Part shown: positions 23,001 to 34,799 of the stretch, one piece after another | How the letters are laid out: every line of letters begins with the position of its first letter | Position numbering within the stretch: the stretch's first letter is position 1 | The notes under the pieces: generated by a model | What the model was told of the DNA's origin: nothing | Databases searched by the model: none | What the model saw: the letters and a program-made list of their open reading frames with translations, nothing else | Translations under genes and position numbers: made by a program | Source: Beroe forskalii | Lineage: Eukaryota; Ctenophora; Nuda; Beroida; Beroidae | Reading direction: 5' to 3' | NCBI GenBank assembly: GCA_011033025.1 | Contig: WFMF01000078.1 | Location: 373,001-437,000 of the forward strand | Length of the DNA: 64,000 nucleotides

Positions 23001-26000
23001 TGCGTAATTACTGTCAGTATTTGAACCCGGTAACTGTCAATGTTTACACCTCTCGGCTCTTGCCTCAAAAAAGTGTCAGTCCTACACCTCTTACCCCAGT
23101 AACTGAGAAATTCCAAATATTAACCACTTCCTCCCCATGTGTGTCAGTATTTGTACCCTTCAGGGTCAGCGCAGTTTGCCACCTACTCCATCGTACTTTA
23201 AATCGGATCCCTACCTAATGAGACAGACTTACAAGCTAGCTCTTGGGACTTACCACTGTAAGTAATAAACTCTTGGGAATTATCATTTTCATATGTCAAG
23301 TATAATGGCTCATTGGCTCATTGTACATCAGTGACTTCGGGATTGTGTGTTTGAATTTGATGCCGATATGAGCAATTATTCGGCTCATACTATTGTGTAA
23401 AATTGATGGATAAAAACGGGTCTTGAGCAAATGAGCAGTGAGAAGCAAAATAATGAATTGATTTCTTTAATCATCAGCACTTTCATAACTTTTCATACCT
23501 CGTTCATAATCTCAAATTTGATTTTATAAAGTTCTGTTGTAAAGTTCAAAACCATTGTGGGTCCGAAATTGTGCAACTTTTATCTTAGATTTTTAGACTG
23601 CCTTCTGATAGCATTAGTCCAACGCATTTTTGCACTGACCCCCGAAATCGAAAATAACAAGCTGATTTCACATGGATCAGTTCATATTGAGTCCCATGAG
23701 GTCACAGAAAAAAGTTTACCAAAATCTGAGTGGGGCAAATATGATTTTTTTCGATTTTCCCTCAGGCGCGTAGGCGCGTATGTTCAAAATAGGATATCTC
23801 AGCTTCTGAATGAGATACAGAGCTCCATGAATACCTCAAAATGACCGCAATGGTCGAATTATGTTGGGCGGATGAGGTTTCCAAGGCTCTCAGACCCTTA
23901 CTTTTCGAGATATCATCGAGTATCATACGCGAGTAGCTTATTTGAGCATACGCAGGTAATATGTGTATAATTCCAACAAATTTCGACAATAGCCACCAAA
24001 AATTGAAAACATTAAGCTGATTATGCATGGATCAGAGGTAAGTGGATCAGTTGATGTCACAAAATAGTCTTAAACTAAGTTCTGAGAGGATTGAATCCTG
24101 ATTTTATGCCATTTCCCTCAACTTAAAAGTCCACATTATCGGAAATTATGATTATGTTTGTAAGTTTTGGAATTTGTATTGACTTCATTGTGAGCATTCT
24201 GCTTAAATGAGTTTAAATCATTCCAATGACCATTCCTACCAGGCTTGAATTGTTAGTAAAGATATGCACTTAACTCTCAGGAAATAATTGACGGTCTAAA
24301 AATCTACCAACTACTTGAGTACTCCAGTGCTAATTATATGATACCCTCAAAGGCTATATTGAATTGAATTTTGGCTCATATTTGATCAGTGGCAACAAAG
24401 TGTTAAAATTCGAGAGGCATACGTTATAGAACTGCCCATCAAAGCAATAGATATCAGTTCAAATGCAAAGAAGACATCCAAAAATCCAAATTATCGGAGC
24501 ATTGGAGTGACTTTTGACTCGAAACTGGATAGTGGATACATTTCAATGATGTTATTGTTTATAGCCTTAGAGTTAGAATCACAGTTCTAGATAAGAGTTC
24601 AAATTAAACCACATCCAAAAACACACATGATTAAGAAAGTAATAAAGCACTCGAACCCACAGAGATGCGATCAATATGTTCAGCTATTCTTATTTCTTCA
24701 GTGAAGATAATAGAAATACTCACAAAGCATGGGTCTTGGGACCCACATTCGTTTGCAAACTTGATTTCATGTTGATTATCAGGATATGCATCATTTCTAT
24801 GATGTTATTGTTTATGTAAAGTGGTCCTTTTGAATGGAATGTATTCGATGAACAATTGTGGTTTCAAAACCTCACTCAGGAACTTCCAAGAGATTTAGGA
24901 GTCTTGAGTTGGCCATGGTGGTATTTCCTATCTACTATCTGGGATTCTAGTTTTCAGTGCTCAAATTTCAGAAGTCAACTGGTATTATAATAGAGTCACA
25001 AGTCCTCAGTAGCAATCTTTAATATTTCTATGGAGTAAGTATGGAACTGTAGAAAATCTCATCACATACAAAACTCAAGCAGAGGATTGAAATTTTCCAT
25101 AGAATGTCTAATTTCTTGAGCTCAAAATTGAAGAATCATACATGATATATATTATTCAATCAATCTTGAATATTGTGTTCCAATCATCACCATTCTGTCG
25201 CTAAATCAGTGAGTCCTCCTCAATCATGTTAACCACAACTCAAGAATTTCACTCTGAATCTTTCCATTGTAATCATCCAGGTTCCAAAAGAATGTCTAAT
25301 AGTTTAAGTAATGGTCTTGGAAGCACTCCAAGATGGTAAGAAAGTTGGGCTTTAGGATAGGTATATCCTTGAACCTAATTCCAAAATCTAACTACCAAGG
25401 GGGTTTCACTCCAAAGTAACCATGTGATGTTGCATCATGGGCTTTTATGGGCAGTTCTATTACATCTGCCTCTTGAATTGCATCAATTTGTCGCTACTGG
25501 ACGAATGTGAGCCAAAATTCAATTCAATCCAATGTCTTATCTATAAAGGTGTATGGGTATACTACAAACATAACAAAATACTGCACATCGACTTTCTAAT
25601 TCAAGGATTGACATAAGAGGCGGAAGAGACTAAACTGTGAATCATCAGCGGTTACCCTACAGTTGTAAGGTCTCCCTGCCATCTGCGATGTAGGTGTCCC
25701 ATCAGCAGGTGACAAAGGGAAACGGAGGGGTTTCGGCCCACGTACCCCTCACAGCTTACAACTGCAGGGCTGGGCCACCCAGGACTCCGGATTCCTGAGC
25801 AACACAGTTTAGAGGGAAGGGGGAGGAAAAAGGAAAGAGTTCAGTAGAGGCAAAAGATCAATGAGTGTAATTAAATTCGGGTGAAACATCTTAATGTTAC
25901 GCTATTTAAAACCTGAAAGTGGAAGTTAAAATGAATGGGAGGTTACAGGCACCAGCCCCACATTCAGTCCCAGGCTAATCATACAGTAAGTTGCTCAAGG

Positions 26001-29000
26001 TCAGCAACAAGCTGCACAACTATCCAGTACAGAATGAAGAACCTCGCGCCAATACCTAAACAAATTGATCTAAAATTGTACTGTTATCTAAAATTGCATA
26101 TTTCTGAAAGACTAAGCTATTCTTATTAAGGCAACGTTTAATAATTTCTATAAGATTGGAGTTACTATATCCTCTTTCAATCAGTTTTTGGAAAACTTTT
26201 TTAAGATTGAAGAGGAAAGTTTCTAATTCAGTACAAATGTTAGCATACCTAAGGATTTGACTATAGAATACATTATGGCCTACTTCTAGAGGGATATTAC
26301 TCTGTGGAAATGTTAAGGAAACTACAGAGAAATTAAAGTCATCGGTCTTGTTATATACAGACACAATAACCTTGCTTGGTTGGATAGAAATATTGAGGTC
26401 CAGGTAGTTCACGTTCTTGTTGTCATTACCTGACCTCTCCATTTCAAGAGAAGGATGATAGATTTGTTTGATTAGAGCTTCAAAGTTGAGATAATTAGTG
26501 GTGATAAGATCATCGACGTAGCGTCGTGTTTTAGAAAGAATCTTAGCTAGGGAAAACTTTTTGGACTTTAAAATTTAGCCTTTGCTGGTATTTTAGAAGC
26601 TTACCTGAGATACCAATCATATAATTAGCACTGGTGTACTCAAGCAGTTGGTAGATTTTTAGACCGTCAATTATTTCCTGAGAGTTAAGAGCATATCTTT
26701 ACTAACAATTCAAGCCTGGTAGGAATGGTCATTGGAATGATTTAAACTCATTTAAGCAGAATGCTCACAATGAAGTCAATACAAATTCCAAAACTTACAA
26801 ACATAATCATAATTTCCGATAATGTGGACTTTTAAGTTGAGGGAAATGGCATAAAATCAGGATTCAATCCTCTCAGAACTTAGATTAAGACTATTTTGTG
26901 ACATCAACTGATCCACTTACCTCTGATCCATGCATAATCAGCTTAATGTTTTCAATTTTTGGTGGCTATTGTCGAAATTTGTTGGAATTATACACATATT
27001 ACCTGCGTATGCTGAAATAAGCTACTCGCGTATAGGTTTATCGATGATATCTCGAAAAGTAAGGGTCTGAGAGCCTTGGAAACCTCATCCGCCCAACATA
27101 ATTCGACCATTGCGGTCATTTTGAGGTATTCATGGAGCTCTGTATCTCATTCAGAAGCTGAGATATCCTATTTTGAACATACGGCCACGCGCCTGAGGGA
27201 AAATCGAAAAAATCATATTTGCCCCACTCAGATTTTGGTAAACTTTTTCTGTGACCTCATGGGACTCAATATGAACTGATCCATGTGAAATCAGCTTGTT
27301 ATTTTCGATTTCGGGGGTCAGCCCTTTTTTATGCAAAAATGCGTTGGACATGGCAACAATTTGTTGTCAAAACACGTGGTATCATAATATCAGACCGAAG
27401 AAGTAGCACTGATCTTGGAAATCACGTACTTAATACCTCCCTCTCTCTGAACCTTCATATTATTATTCTGAGAGTGTGTCAAGCACGCGCAATAGGAAGG
27501 TGCTCGTGGCTCAGCGACCACTTCTGATGCATATTACTTGACATTCGGCATCACATGGTAATCTCTCTGATTATACCAGTTCTTATCAGATATAGTGTAT
27601 TGATCACGTGCTGTATATCGCTCCCCTCAGTGCGTTACTACCAGACGTGTTTCAGATTTCCAAGTTATCGAAGATTTGCTGCTCGACACCTACTTCTACA
27701 GCAGCTATGTCCAGGTATCAGTCATGGGAATAAAACAAACATAGTCTCGACTCTATGATTGGAATATTAAGTGTCTGGACGCAATATCAATATCATAGAG
27801 TGTTTAAAGGAATCTTTGGCGCTTCTTATTAAGTAAAAAACTCTCCTTTAGGCCTCATCATCCGGAATGAATTCCATCCGTCATAATCATTTCAACTTCA
27901 AGTCGCATACATTCATCACTTTTCCGGTTCTATAATATGACTGGGTAGCACTCATCACTACTCAGTCGGCAGTCCTCAGGTACCATTACATTCACTCAGA
28001 TTCACTCCTTCACAATCAGTCTACCACTGCCATCCATCATTCCCTGTGCCATCCATCATTCCTCTGAATCCTCGCAATCTGTCCACCACTGCCATTCGCC
28101 CATCCAGCACCCCCTCTGCCATCCATCATTCCCTCTGCCACCCATCATTCCCTCCCCCCGCAGTTCAGACAGTGCCAGTCGCTCGTCTCGGTGATGCTTT
28201 ACAACCTGAAACTGCTCGGTTTCAAGGCCCCCCGGGCCTACCAGTGCGAGTTCGGGGAGAAGGTCAGGGAGGTTCAGGATGTGCACGATGCTCTCATCAG
28301 ATTCAAAACCAAGTTCCACGCGGCATTTGCAAGGTTTCAATCACACTTAATATTTTATTGAAATGTTACACTCTTTCAGATGTATTTCTTCAATTTGAGA
28401 AATTTTGACTGATTTGAATACTGAGTTGTTTATTTTTGATCAAAACTTCTATTAAAGATACCGTCTTCTGTTCATTGGGCCGCTTTCATATCAACAATTT
28501 TTAATTCAAATTCATTTATGTGCATCATAAGTTGGCAGAACTACTCTGTAGCTCTTTCGGGCTAGATCAAAATATTCGGATACTTAACTAAGCTTTTGTG
28601 TCTTAATGATGTTTTTGAGCGGATAATTTAAATTCTTGCAATGCACTGTAATTTGTGATTTAATATGCACTTTGATATGACGCTAGTATCTGCAAATGAA
28701 AAATGGACAGAGCTGAACAATTTAACACAATTCTTAGTTTCAAAATTCAAAATGCCGCTTTCACGGGCCAGCTAACAGTGTTTACATTATGCTTGTGCTT
28801 GGTGCGGGGTGCCGCACCAGAAAGATGCGTGATTATTGGCCCATGGAATGAAACAACGCCAGCAATTGATTCAGCGCCCAAAAACCGTGAATCCAACCCT
28901 AACTCACCTTTTTGCAACTTTATGAAGTTATGAGCATAACTGCTCTATCTTGAAATTTATTGCGATAAAAAAGCCAAAAAAATGCGAAATCCATTTTTCT

Positions 29001-32000
29001 TTTTTGATCACTGACTCTATAATCTGACTCTATAATCTGTATAATATCGTGCTGCAGGTGTCGTATCCGGTGTAACGCGTACCAGGAGGACTTGTTGATG
29101 AGTGGAGACATCAGAGTACGGTACAGGTCCTGTGTCAATACTCCCCGACACGTTAGGGTCAACACTCTGCGGAGGAACAAGGAGCAGGTAACAAATGAGG
29201 GATCAGTTGCAAATGAATTTGAAATGACAGATCAGTTGAAATGGCGTTTCCCTGGAAATGGAAATGTTTTGAAAATGAATTTTGTTTTACAGAAGACACC
29301 ACCATATATCATCGTTTTACTTTTCGAACAGACCCCTTTTCCTGTGAACTTGTTATTCCCCACTCCCCCTTATTCCCGTGAACTTAACCCCCAACTAAAA
29401 GTACCCTCAGGTGATCATGATTCTCGAGAGTCGGGGGTACACGAAGATAGCTCCTCTTGAGCCGTGGGTTCCCTTTTCCTTCTACTCAGACCCGCTCATA
29501 GACCAACTCCTGGTCTTCTCTCCGGACAGTAAGGATGATCTGACCAACTTCGCGCTGGTGCACGACGGATCTCTTCTTCTGCAGGACAAAAGCACAGGTG
29601 GAGGAAAGAGAGGGGAAACTCTCGGGGTTAACGAGTTTAGTGGGGTCCCCGGAAGGAGGGATTTGGAATAATTTTGTTGGGATTTCAACGGGCTGATACT
29701 TGAGTTAAACCCCATTGTTCGGTGTTCACATTTCAATTTGGGAAATGAGTTCTGTTCGGCAGATTAATTTAGATCCCCACTTTCAGGACAAAAGCACAGT
29801 AATGGCTGCTAACATTCTACATACGATGATATCTACTAACGGATCTTCCAATGATGATGTCATCGTCACTGATATCGGCACAGGTAACGACTGATGCTCT
29901 ATTGAATCATTCACTCTTGAAGGTGGACCTTCGCACAAGCCATAACAATCAAGGTAGTTTCAATTGTGAACTTCAAGGTTGATAATTATGGTAATTATTC
30001 AATAATTAAGCCTGTGTAACATCGTTCCATCTCCCGTCAGGTAACGCTGCATGCTTCCTAGCAGCGTTACAGAGCAAGGAAGGATCTGTCCTGGCCTTCG
30101 GACCTTCTCCCGACTCAACAGAGAAACTCCTCGCTAAATCCGACACTCTGAACGCTTCTAACGTGCATATAGTCAATGAACCGTTCCTCCAGTCCAGCTG
30201 CAAGGATAAGATCTTCAAAGGAGTGAGGGGGATCCTGTGTAACCCACCTTGTAGCTTCTCAGGGGTCGTGGACATTGTGGGTGAGTATGCTATTACAACG
30301 ACGGTAACCGGTGACCTGCTTGATGTTTTGCCCCCCATCAACCATGGTTGAAAAAAGGTTGGAGTCGGTCCAAGAATTCTCAGTTTTGAATCCTCTTCTC
30401 ACTTGTCGACTTTCTCGCCGGTTATCAGCACTGCTCTCAAATTCAAAATAAGGTAATGTTTGCTTCCCTCATTAACCTCACATCTCGTATATTTCTCAGA
30501 GCTGGTAGTGGAGGAGGGGGAGAAGATTCTGCCTACGATAGCAAAAGGGCCCTGTGACATTGCTCAACTCCCTAGATACGTCACAACACAGTACCTGACT
30601 CTCAAACATGCCTTGAGCTGTAAGTAATGGTCTGTAATATCAGTGCTCTGTAATTTACTGACTCACTCCTACACTAAACCTGGTAACTAAGATGTGACGA
30701 GTTCTGAGAACGCTAATTCTGTAATTTCCACACTACTGCAATTGGTACGTACGTGACACTGAAATTTCAGAGTGATTCTCATTTCTCGAATAGCTGTGAT
30801 TATCATCCCCTTGGTCGAGTACCGACGCCATCTTTTCCTATGTTTACCCCCGATGAACTGCGTCTATAACAACCCCGCCGCCCTATTTCAGTCCTCACAG
30901 TGATGCCTCATTTCAGTTCCCAAAGTCACCTCCGTGGTCTACTTCTCGCGGTCCATCCACCCGCAGGAGAACGAGCATCTGATCAGGAAGATAGCTGACG
31001 AGCTGGCCGACTCCCAGGAGGACAGCCCCTTCAGGTGCTGACAAATGACAATATCTGTTAATTTCATGGCTTTGTGCCGTGGTGTCTCGACGCTTTCGTG
31101 CGCCACTTTTTGGCGCCACTTTCCGTTTCATTCTTTTTTTTTTAATGTACTTTTTATTCAAAGCATATCTGCGCGCGTAATACGACGCACGAAAGAGTCG
31201 GAGTACCAAGGTTTTAGAGGATTTTTTTTAAAACAGATTATTGCCCTTCTTTGTCCTTTGATATTTCGAATAATGAGAATATCTTACTGCATAGGTTTGG
31301 GCACTTTAATCAATGCTTATTGAGTTACACAGCATGGGTAATGTGACGTATTATCGCCTTCAGACTGGTTTCGGTGGATAGTGCTATCAGGGAGGCTCTC
31401 ACCACTGATAAGAGTTACTACGAGGACCTCATTAACATGAAGAATATACCTCCTGAAATTGGTATGTGAATTTGTTTGGTTCTGTTTTTTCGTATTTTTT
31501 GCTTTTCCTGTTTTTACTTTTATTTTCTTTATTTTGTGAGCTGTGACATAGGAATTGATGCTGAGAGATGCATCACATTAGCCTTGTTTGCATTGCGCGA
31601 GGGGGGCCAGGCAACGTCTGGCAGTGGCAATGTTTTCACTGACAGGTTTTCCGTTTTCAGCCAGCCGGTGTTTGCGAGTCATGCCAACGGCAGAGTTGGG
31701 CGGATTCTTCATTGCCACTTTCCAGAGAATGGTAAGTGAATGAGAATCGCAGAGGTTTTCACCTTTTTGTATTGGGATCAGGGCTTTATCTTTGTGTACG
31801 ATTCCTGCTGACTACGCGCTCAACTAGTCTCTCCTTAATTATTTGCAAGCTGGCAACTGCAATCATAATGTACAAAAAACTTATTGTTATCAAAGACAAC
31901 TTAACTATCTCTCCTACAGGCTGTGAAATCAAGCACCATTCTGGAGCGCGCCATGGAGAGAGGGACTCTTGGAACGGTGCCAAACAAAGCAGCCCCCGGG

Positions 32001-32476
32001 AGCAAGAAGCACAAGAAATCAACCAAGAAAGCCAAGGGCAAACCTAAGTATGTGTTATTGTGTTGCACTTGCATAGATAATATATTTCAAATGCTATTTA
32101 CAGGGGCTGTTCGAACTGCAATTTGCGCGTCTTCTGTAATTTGTGTGCACGACGTTTGCAGTTGCACGGCATTAAGACATATCAAAAACCGCGCGCACAA
32201 AATACGCGTAAATTTAATTAAAATACGCTTAAATTGCAGTTTTAACTTTCACCGTAAACAAGTTACAGGTAAGTGTTACTCTTTCCCATGTCACTTTCAG
32301 TGCAACTGATGTTTTCCATGAAGTCAAATGTCGCACTTGCTACTGCAAGTGCAAATAATTACCTTTATCATTTATTATGATTTATTTGTCTCAGGGGTGA
32401 AACGGCCATGGATCCAACGACTGCTTCAATGATCAAAGTCAGGGGTCGGTCTAAAAAGAGCGCAAAAAGGAAATAG
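20027..32476 (+). CDS. NSUN7: NSUN7-like RNA methyltransferase family protein, 15 exons
   Basis: Exons: 20027-20860, 21041-21152, 22453-22562, 27631-27714, 28164-28333, 29058-29187, 29411-29597, 29800-29883, 30041-30280, 30500-30619, 30917-31034, 31364-31461, 31661-31731, 31920-32047, 32395-32476. All junctions are GT-AG and in phase; the sum is 2568 nt (855 aa). From exon 3 onward the protein tracks NSUN7: VMLAASVYLEYIQ, VSVMLYNLKLLGFKAPRA, LLLQDKST, SAM motif I DIGTGN (about 567-572), motif IV NPPCS (Cys about 641), motif VI VVYFSRSIHPQENE (about 697-710), the C-terminal strand GGFFIATFQ, and a lysine-rich tail KKHKKSTKKAKGK. The family's TCS cysteine in motif VI is replaced (SRS), so classical m5C catalysis is doubtful. 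The first 278 residues are not typical of NSUN7: a Ser/Glu-rich start, a GC-rich coding stretch and CEKCAHGTCTC. About 40 residues expected between exons 3 and 4 were not found, so one exon may be missed or lost. The role in animals is linked to sperm motility (mammalian NSUN7). Confidence 0.85.
21223..21384. mobile_element. TA-flanked MITE in NSUN7 intron 2
   Basis: Ends GGGATTGTTCACATATTACG and the complement of TGGATCGTTCACATATTACG, flanked by TA (21221-21222, 21385-21386). The inner part has two G-runs. About 162 bp, no ORF. Confidence 0.75.
22608..22840. mobile_element. TA-flanked MITE, GGTCGATCGA family, copy 1 (intron 3)
   Basis: Ends GGCGGCTGTAACG and complement GGCGCCCGTAATG, followed on both sides by GGTCGATCGAATGGAATTGG. 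Flanked by TA (22606-22607, 22841-22842). 233 bp. The second copy (35813-37566) is split by element A, so this copy shows the uninterrupted state. Confidence 0.8.
22841..23616 (+). other. NSUN7 intron 3, left part
   Basis: Intronic DNA between the MITE and the long-inverted-repeat element. Words such as GTCAGTATTTGAACCC recur loosely (about 22980-23160). No exon matching the missing NSUN7 residues was found. Confidence 0.35.
23617..27349. mobile_element. LTIR element, copy 1 (long terminal inverted repeats), in NSUN7 intron 3
   Basis: Both ends read GTCCAACGCATTTTTGCA inward and continue as inverted repeats for about 700 bp or more (for example CCCCCGAAATCGAAAATAAC near 23640 and its complement near 27300). 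Copy 2 is at 55082-58579 with the middle in the opposite orientation. The middle has no recognisable transposase, so the element is probably non-autonomous or fold-back-like. Compared with copy 2, this copy carries an extra ~1.04 kb (25532-26575) with a reverse-transcriptase fragment. Open frames at the ends are terminal-repeat shadows. Confidence 0.8.
25532..26575 (-). mobile_element. Reverse-transcriptase fragment inserted in LTIR copy 1
   Basis: Minus-strand coding (about 26575 down to 26056) includes RRYVDDL, the RT active-site box, then YLDLNISI, VYNKTDDFNFSVV, SNIPLEV and a FYSQILRYANIC stretch, ending in LIERGYSNSN. This order is typical of RTs with a thumb region like that of Penelope-like elements and related invertebrate RTs; the exact class is uncertain. 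It is a partial, broken copy. Copy 2 of the LTIR lacks this block, so it is an insertion. The non-coding part (25620-25810) is GC-richer than its surroundings. Confidence 0.6.
29582..29799 (+). repeat. NSUN7 intron 7 with a 16-nt direct repeat at both ends
   Basis: CAGGACAAAAGCACAG stands at the end of exon 7 (29582-29597) and again as the last 16 nt of the intron (29784-29799). The intron is GT 29598 to AG 29799 (202 nt). Using the other AG at 29785-29786 breaks the frame, so the splice site is fixed by phase. Intron 8 shows a similar but shorter repeat, CAGGTAACG, across both of its splice junctions (about 29881 and 30038). Confidence 0.85.
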
Positions 32477-32671
32477 ATCCTGACTTCTCAAACTCAACTC
32501 AAGCTGCTTTTTGTCTGATTATCTGTAATCGATTGATCGAAATATCTTGTGTACGAAAGATTGCTTGTGTAACTGTAACTCAAACTGTTAAAGTGTTGAA
32601 TTTAAAATAAGAAGTGATACAATCCTTTGCGAAGAGTGCAGAATTGGTTATCAATATCAGTGATAGGAGCG

Positions 32672-32677
32672 AATAAA
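32672..32677 (+). terminator. Poly(A) signal of the NSUN7-like gene
   Basis: AATAAA in GCGAATAAAATCGC, about 196 bp after the stop codon. The best-placed canonical hexamer. Confidence 0.5.
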
Positions 32678-32899
32678 ATCGCAAAGCGAGATCTAGTTCT
32701 ATACGTTATCGCTTGAGGTACTTATCATAAAATATAAACTGTGTCTCATTGAAGCATTGACAGGTTCCAATTACTGCAAGGTAAAGTGAAGCGCTTTTAG
32801 TTTTATCATATTCATAACGTTTATATGGGACAAAAAGAAAAATATGCATGTTTTGGAGACACTAAGCAGTAAGCTTTTCAAACTAAATGTTTACGCATA

Positions 32900-33060
32900 T
32901 GTGTGCAGACCGCTCGATTGACAGAGGCCTCGATAAAGACGCGCGGATTTCCTCTGCGCGCTCCAACTTTCTAATTCTATTACTATACAAATTCCGTCAA
33001 AAGCACACAATTTTTGCGCGTCTCTATCGAGCCCTTTTTCAATCGAGCGGTCTGCACACA
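32900..33060. mobile_element. TA-flanked MITE (TGTGTGCAGACCGCTCGATTG ends)
   Basis: The left end TGTGTGCAGACCGCTCGATT and the right end AATCGAGCGGTCTGCACACA are exact complements and are flanked by TA (32898-32899, 33061-33062). The inner part holds GCGCG words. 161 bp, no ORF. Confidence 0.8.
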
Positions 33061-33062
33061 TA

Positions 33063-34799
33063 GGGGTTAAGGTCCGTTTAGTTTTCAATTTCAAATACTA
33101 CTCTGAACAGATATGTCCGATTTCGACAATAATATGTTCAACTTCATGTTATCAAAAATATTTGCTTATGATATTTATATATCAATAGTATGATTTTTCC
33201 CATGTATCAGTATGGCCCCGATTCCTGACAGCCCGTGGTAGGTAGGTAGGTAAAATGCGCTTCCGCGGAGGCGCTGTGCCATACGACATGGCCCCTCATA
33301 ATCTGAGAGGCAACGGTCGCGGTTTGGCTGATATGTTGGCATAACTAATAGTCTATATAGTAGAGGACAGATATCTATACTGATACAGAGTATTGTTCGC
33401 TAATCTATATTCTCCAATTGGGTAATAGACCCCAATGGCCCCAGCTCAAGCAGTTATCTGTCTGTTCAACTTGAGCCGAATACATACGGTTTGCTTCTTT
33501 TTGAGGCGATGAAGCAACCAAATCTTCTCCTCCCATTCTTCTTTATTTCTAGGACAAGTAATGGGAAAGAATGTCCTGTGTCATGTTCCTCATTATTGGG
33601 CGAACAGAGTGAATAACCCTTTTTTGGTTTGTTTCTATTTCTTGGTTTGTTTTTTGTGTATTCCTGCAGGTAAAGCTCCTGTCCTTAAGGTCCTTTTTGC
33701 AAAAGTGTGGTTTGTTCAGGCTCAAGAATGAGGCAGTTTACTACGTTATTACTAAAGTGTCTCTGAGCAGTGTTCTCTGGTCGACTATCATTAGCATCCA
33801 CGTGCTTAGATTATTTTTGCCTACTTTTCACATAACTATGATGGTTTAACAATTTAGTTATTTCTTGTTTCATTTTCGTTTTATCCATTGTTTACCTAAT
33901 AAAGGATGGATTTCCGTCAGTACTTCCATATTTTATGACTGATGTTTAAGTGTTTAGTATACTGTATTATGAGTTACCTTGTTTTTTCTCTGTTAATTTA
34001 TGATTTGTGCAGTTCACAGATTACCTTGACGGTAGGGTGTGGTAAATTGCATTAGATTCATGAATTCTTGTCGTAGTTATCCATGGTGTTACTACTGCAT
34101 GTGATGAGGTATCCACTATCAAAGTCCTTTTTCATATCTTTTTGGCGTGTATGGCAAGCTTTTTGTGTTTCATTGATGTACTCTCAAGTAGGTTTCATCG
34201 CAACATTTATGTCTGATATCTATAAGAATATAAGAATGGCTTTTTGGTTGACTTTAATGCTGGGACAGCTTAAAATTTTTGTGGTTTTTCTATAAGTGAT
34301 GGCGTGTTATTCGTTTATAAAAACTGCATTTTCATTATCCACTGGATACAAGGGAATAATTAGTCTAAAACTTCCCAGTTTAACGAAGTTGGTGTGAAAT
34401 GATTTTTTGTTATATCAATAAAGTTTGTGGTCTTTTTCCATTGACAAAGTGGTTATAGTATTCATGTTGATTTGGTAAATTGGTTTATTTGGTAAATTTG
34501 TAATGTATTTTTTTTAAATTTTGTACTACTTCTAGGTTGTAAGCAAATTTTGGTGCAAGCATTTTTTGTTAAATGCGTGAAGTTTCCACGTAAATTTCAT
34601 ATGGTGTAACAATGTTGCATTCAGTACATATTGTTCATGTGCTCACTGGAAACAGCTGTGTTTGGAGCAAACGGCTTCCAGGTCTTGGTTCTTGGGGCAG
34701 AGAACAACACTGTTATTCTCCACCCACCCCACTTTGAAAGGAAAGTAGAGTGTTGCCAAAAACTGTGACCTGATATAGGTAGATTATAACTGGCAGCAG
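33063..34799. other. Intergenic, nothing recognised
   Basis: AT-rich. A short GGTAGGTAGGTAGGTA run sits at about 33238. No coding or RNA gene supported. Confidence 0.35.

Noticed and set aside
31466-31739. Alternative reading of NSUN7 exon 13 as PVFASHANGRVGRILH
   Set aside because: This frame is open but needs a weaker donor. The other frame gives GGFFIATFQ, the expected C-terminal strand of the family, and fits the strong GTATGT donor.
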